Shown: one piece after another, positions 7,078 to 8,023 of the stretch
Numbering within the stretch: position 1 is the first letter of the stretch
Layout: each line of letters starts with the position of its first letter
The notes under the pieces: model-generated
The model's database searches: none
Seen by the model: only the letters and a program-made list of their open reading frames with translations
What the model was told of the DNA's origin: nothing
Source: Planctomycetota bacterium
GTDB lineage: Bacteria > Planctomycetota > UBA8108
Assembly: GCA_016928605.1 (NCBI GenBank)
Contig: JAFGKN010000637.1
Coordinates: 1 to 8,023 of the forward strand
Length of the DNA stretch: 8,023 nt
Direction: 5' to 3'
Made by a program: the position numbers and the translations under genes

Positions 7078-8023
7078 ATGAGCTCGATGCATGCACCGGA
7101 AGCCCTCTCGCCGACACGCGCTCTCTGGATCCTCATCCTGATCCTCGCCTGCGCTCCTCTCGCGGCCGAGGAGGCGCTCGATCTCTTCCGCTTCTCCGCC
7201 GGCTTCGACCTCGCTGCCGTCCAGACCCAGGACGCGAAGGCATCGATCGCCGGCTCGGGCGGCGAGAGCCGGCTGCGCGTCGAGACCGGCGTCGAGTCGC
7301 CGTGGCCGGGGATCACGCTCAAGGCCCCGGAGGGATCGTGGGATCTCTCCCGCCGCGCGTTCCTGTCGCTGGAGGTGGCGAACCGGGGCGAGGCGAGCGC
7401 CACCATCTATTGCCGCGTCGACAATCCCGGCGCGGACGGCCGCAAGAACTGCGTGACCGGCTCCGCGGCCCTCGACGCCGGCCGCAGCGGCTCGATCCTC
7501 ATCCAGATCCAGCCCCGCATCCCCGGCGCGGAGAAGCTCCAGTTCATCGGGATGCGCGGGAATCCGCCGGTCACATCCGCGCTGGATCCCGCGAGCGTGA
7601 CGCAGCTCGTGATCTTCGCGGGCCCCGCCCGAGCGGCTCACGTCTTCGAGATTTCCTCGATCCGCGCGGGCGGAGAGCGCGGCCCGGCGCCGGAGAGCGT
7701 CTCCGCCGAGACCTTCTTCCCGATGATCGACGAGCTCGGGCAGTACATCCACAAGGAGTGGCCGGGGAAGAACCGCTCCGTCGAGGATCTGAAGGCGGCG
7801 AGGGAGGCCGAGGAGAAGGAGCTGGCCGCGCGGCCAGGGCCTCCCGACCGCAGCCGCTACGGAGGATGGGCGAAGGGCCCGCAGCTCGAGGCGACAGGTT
7901 TCTTCCGCGCGGAGAAGCTGGGCGGCAAGTGGTGGCTCGTCGATCCGGACGGGAGGCTCTTCTGGTCGCACGGCATCGACTGCGTCCGCAGCAGCAACGC
8001 CACGCCGATCACCGACCGCGAGC
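7078..8023 (+). CDS. Exported beta-agarase-like (GH50-like) glycoside hydrolase, N-terminal part
   Basis: The frame is open from the ATG at 7078 to the window end (315 codons), so the C-terminal catalytic barrel is missing. Residues 1-30 are an export signal (R14, then a hydrophobic run of Ile and Leu). Cleavage after L-A-A at residue 30 is plausible, but ILAC with Cys25 also fits a lipobox, so the protein could be a lipoprotein. Residues about 34-200 look like a beta-sandwich carbohydrate-binding-type domain. Next come LGQYIHKEWPGK (220-231), a charged helical linker rich in Glu and Lys, YGGWAKGPQLEATGFFR (about 260-276) and GKWWLVDPDGRLFWSHGID (283-301). I recognise this arrangement from proteins annotated as beta-agarases, probably GH50, where such a domain precedes a TIM barrel. 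Agarases cleave galactan (agar) chains. Relatives occur widely outside marine agar degraders, so the substrate may be another galactose-containing polymer. It follows the GH106 gene on the same strand. Confidence 0.68.
   Translation, partial: MSSMHAPEALSPTRALWILILILACAPLAAEEALDLFRFSAGFDLAAVQTQDAKASIAGSGGESRLRVETGVESPWPGITLKAPEGSWDLSRRAFLSLEVANRGEASATIYCRVDNPGADGRKNCVTGSAALDAGRSGSILIQIQPRIPGAEKLQFIGMRGNPPVTSALDPASVTQLVIFAGPARAAHVFEISSIRAGGERGPAPESVSAETFFPMIDELGQYIHKEWPGKNRSVEDLKAAREAEEKELAARPGPPDRSRYGGWAKGPQLEATGFFRAEKLGGKWWLVDPDGRLFWSHGIDCVRSSNATPITDRE

Noticed and set aside
6841..7971. Minus-strand open frame of about 376 codons opposite the agarase-like gene
   Set aside because: It is antisense to a frame with a strong ribosome binding site, signal peptide and GH50-like motifs, and its own translation is Arg/Ala-rich without domains.

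Overview
The window is very GC-rich bacterial DNA (roughly 70% by eye) with a strong G/C bias at third codon positions. It holds three large genes, all with N-terminal export signals. The mix is a DUF3160 lipoprotein, a GH106-type glycosidase and a beta-agarase-like (GH50-like) glycosidase. This suggests an environmental heterotroph that degrades polysaccharides, for example a Planctomycetota, Acidobacteriota, Verrucomicrobiota or Eisenbacteria-like lineage. No marker gene fixes the phylum, so this is inference.

Layout. Positions 1-3106 (minus strand) are one uninterrupted frame that runs off the left edge. It encodes a predicted lipoprotein with a DUF3160 domain followed by a long alpha-helical extension with HEAT-like repeats and an acidic linker built on a 9-bp tandem repeat. 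Positions 3107-3514 are a divergent intergenic region that should carry promoters for the genes on both sides. Positions 3515-6949 (plus) encode a secreted GH106-family (alpha-L-rhamnosidase-type) enzyme with an extra beta-sandwich domain inserted before its C-terminal domain. Positions 6950-7077 are a 128-bp gap with two dyad-symmetric elements. Positions 7078-8023 (plus) are the 5' part of an exported beta-agarase/GH50-like glycoside hydrolase that runs off the right edge.

How they may work together. The two plus-strand enzymes are adjacent, co-oriented and both exported, so they probably belong to a carbohydrate-degradation locus acting on a rhamnose- and/or galactose-containing polysaccharide outside the cytoplasm. 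The divergent DUF3160 lipoprotein may share regulation with them, but its function is unknown. No transporter, SusC/D pair, regulator, RNA gene, mobile element or CRISPR array is visible. I see no clearly new multi-gene system. The most unusual points are the HEAT-extended DUF3160 lipoprotein and the domain insertion in the GH106 protein.
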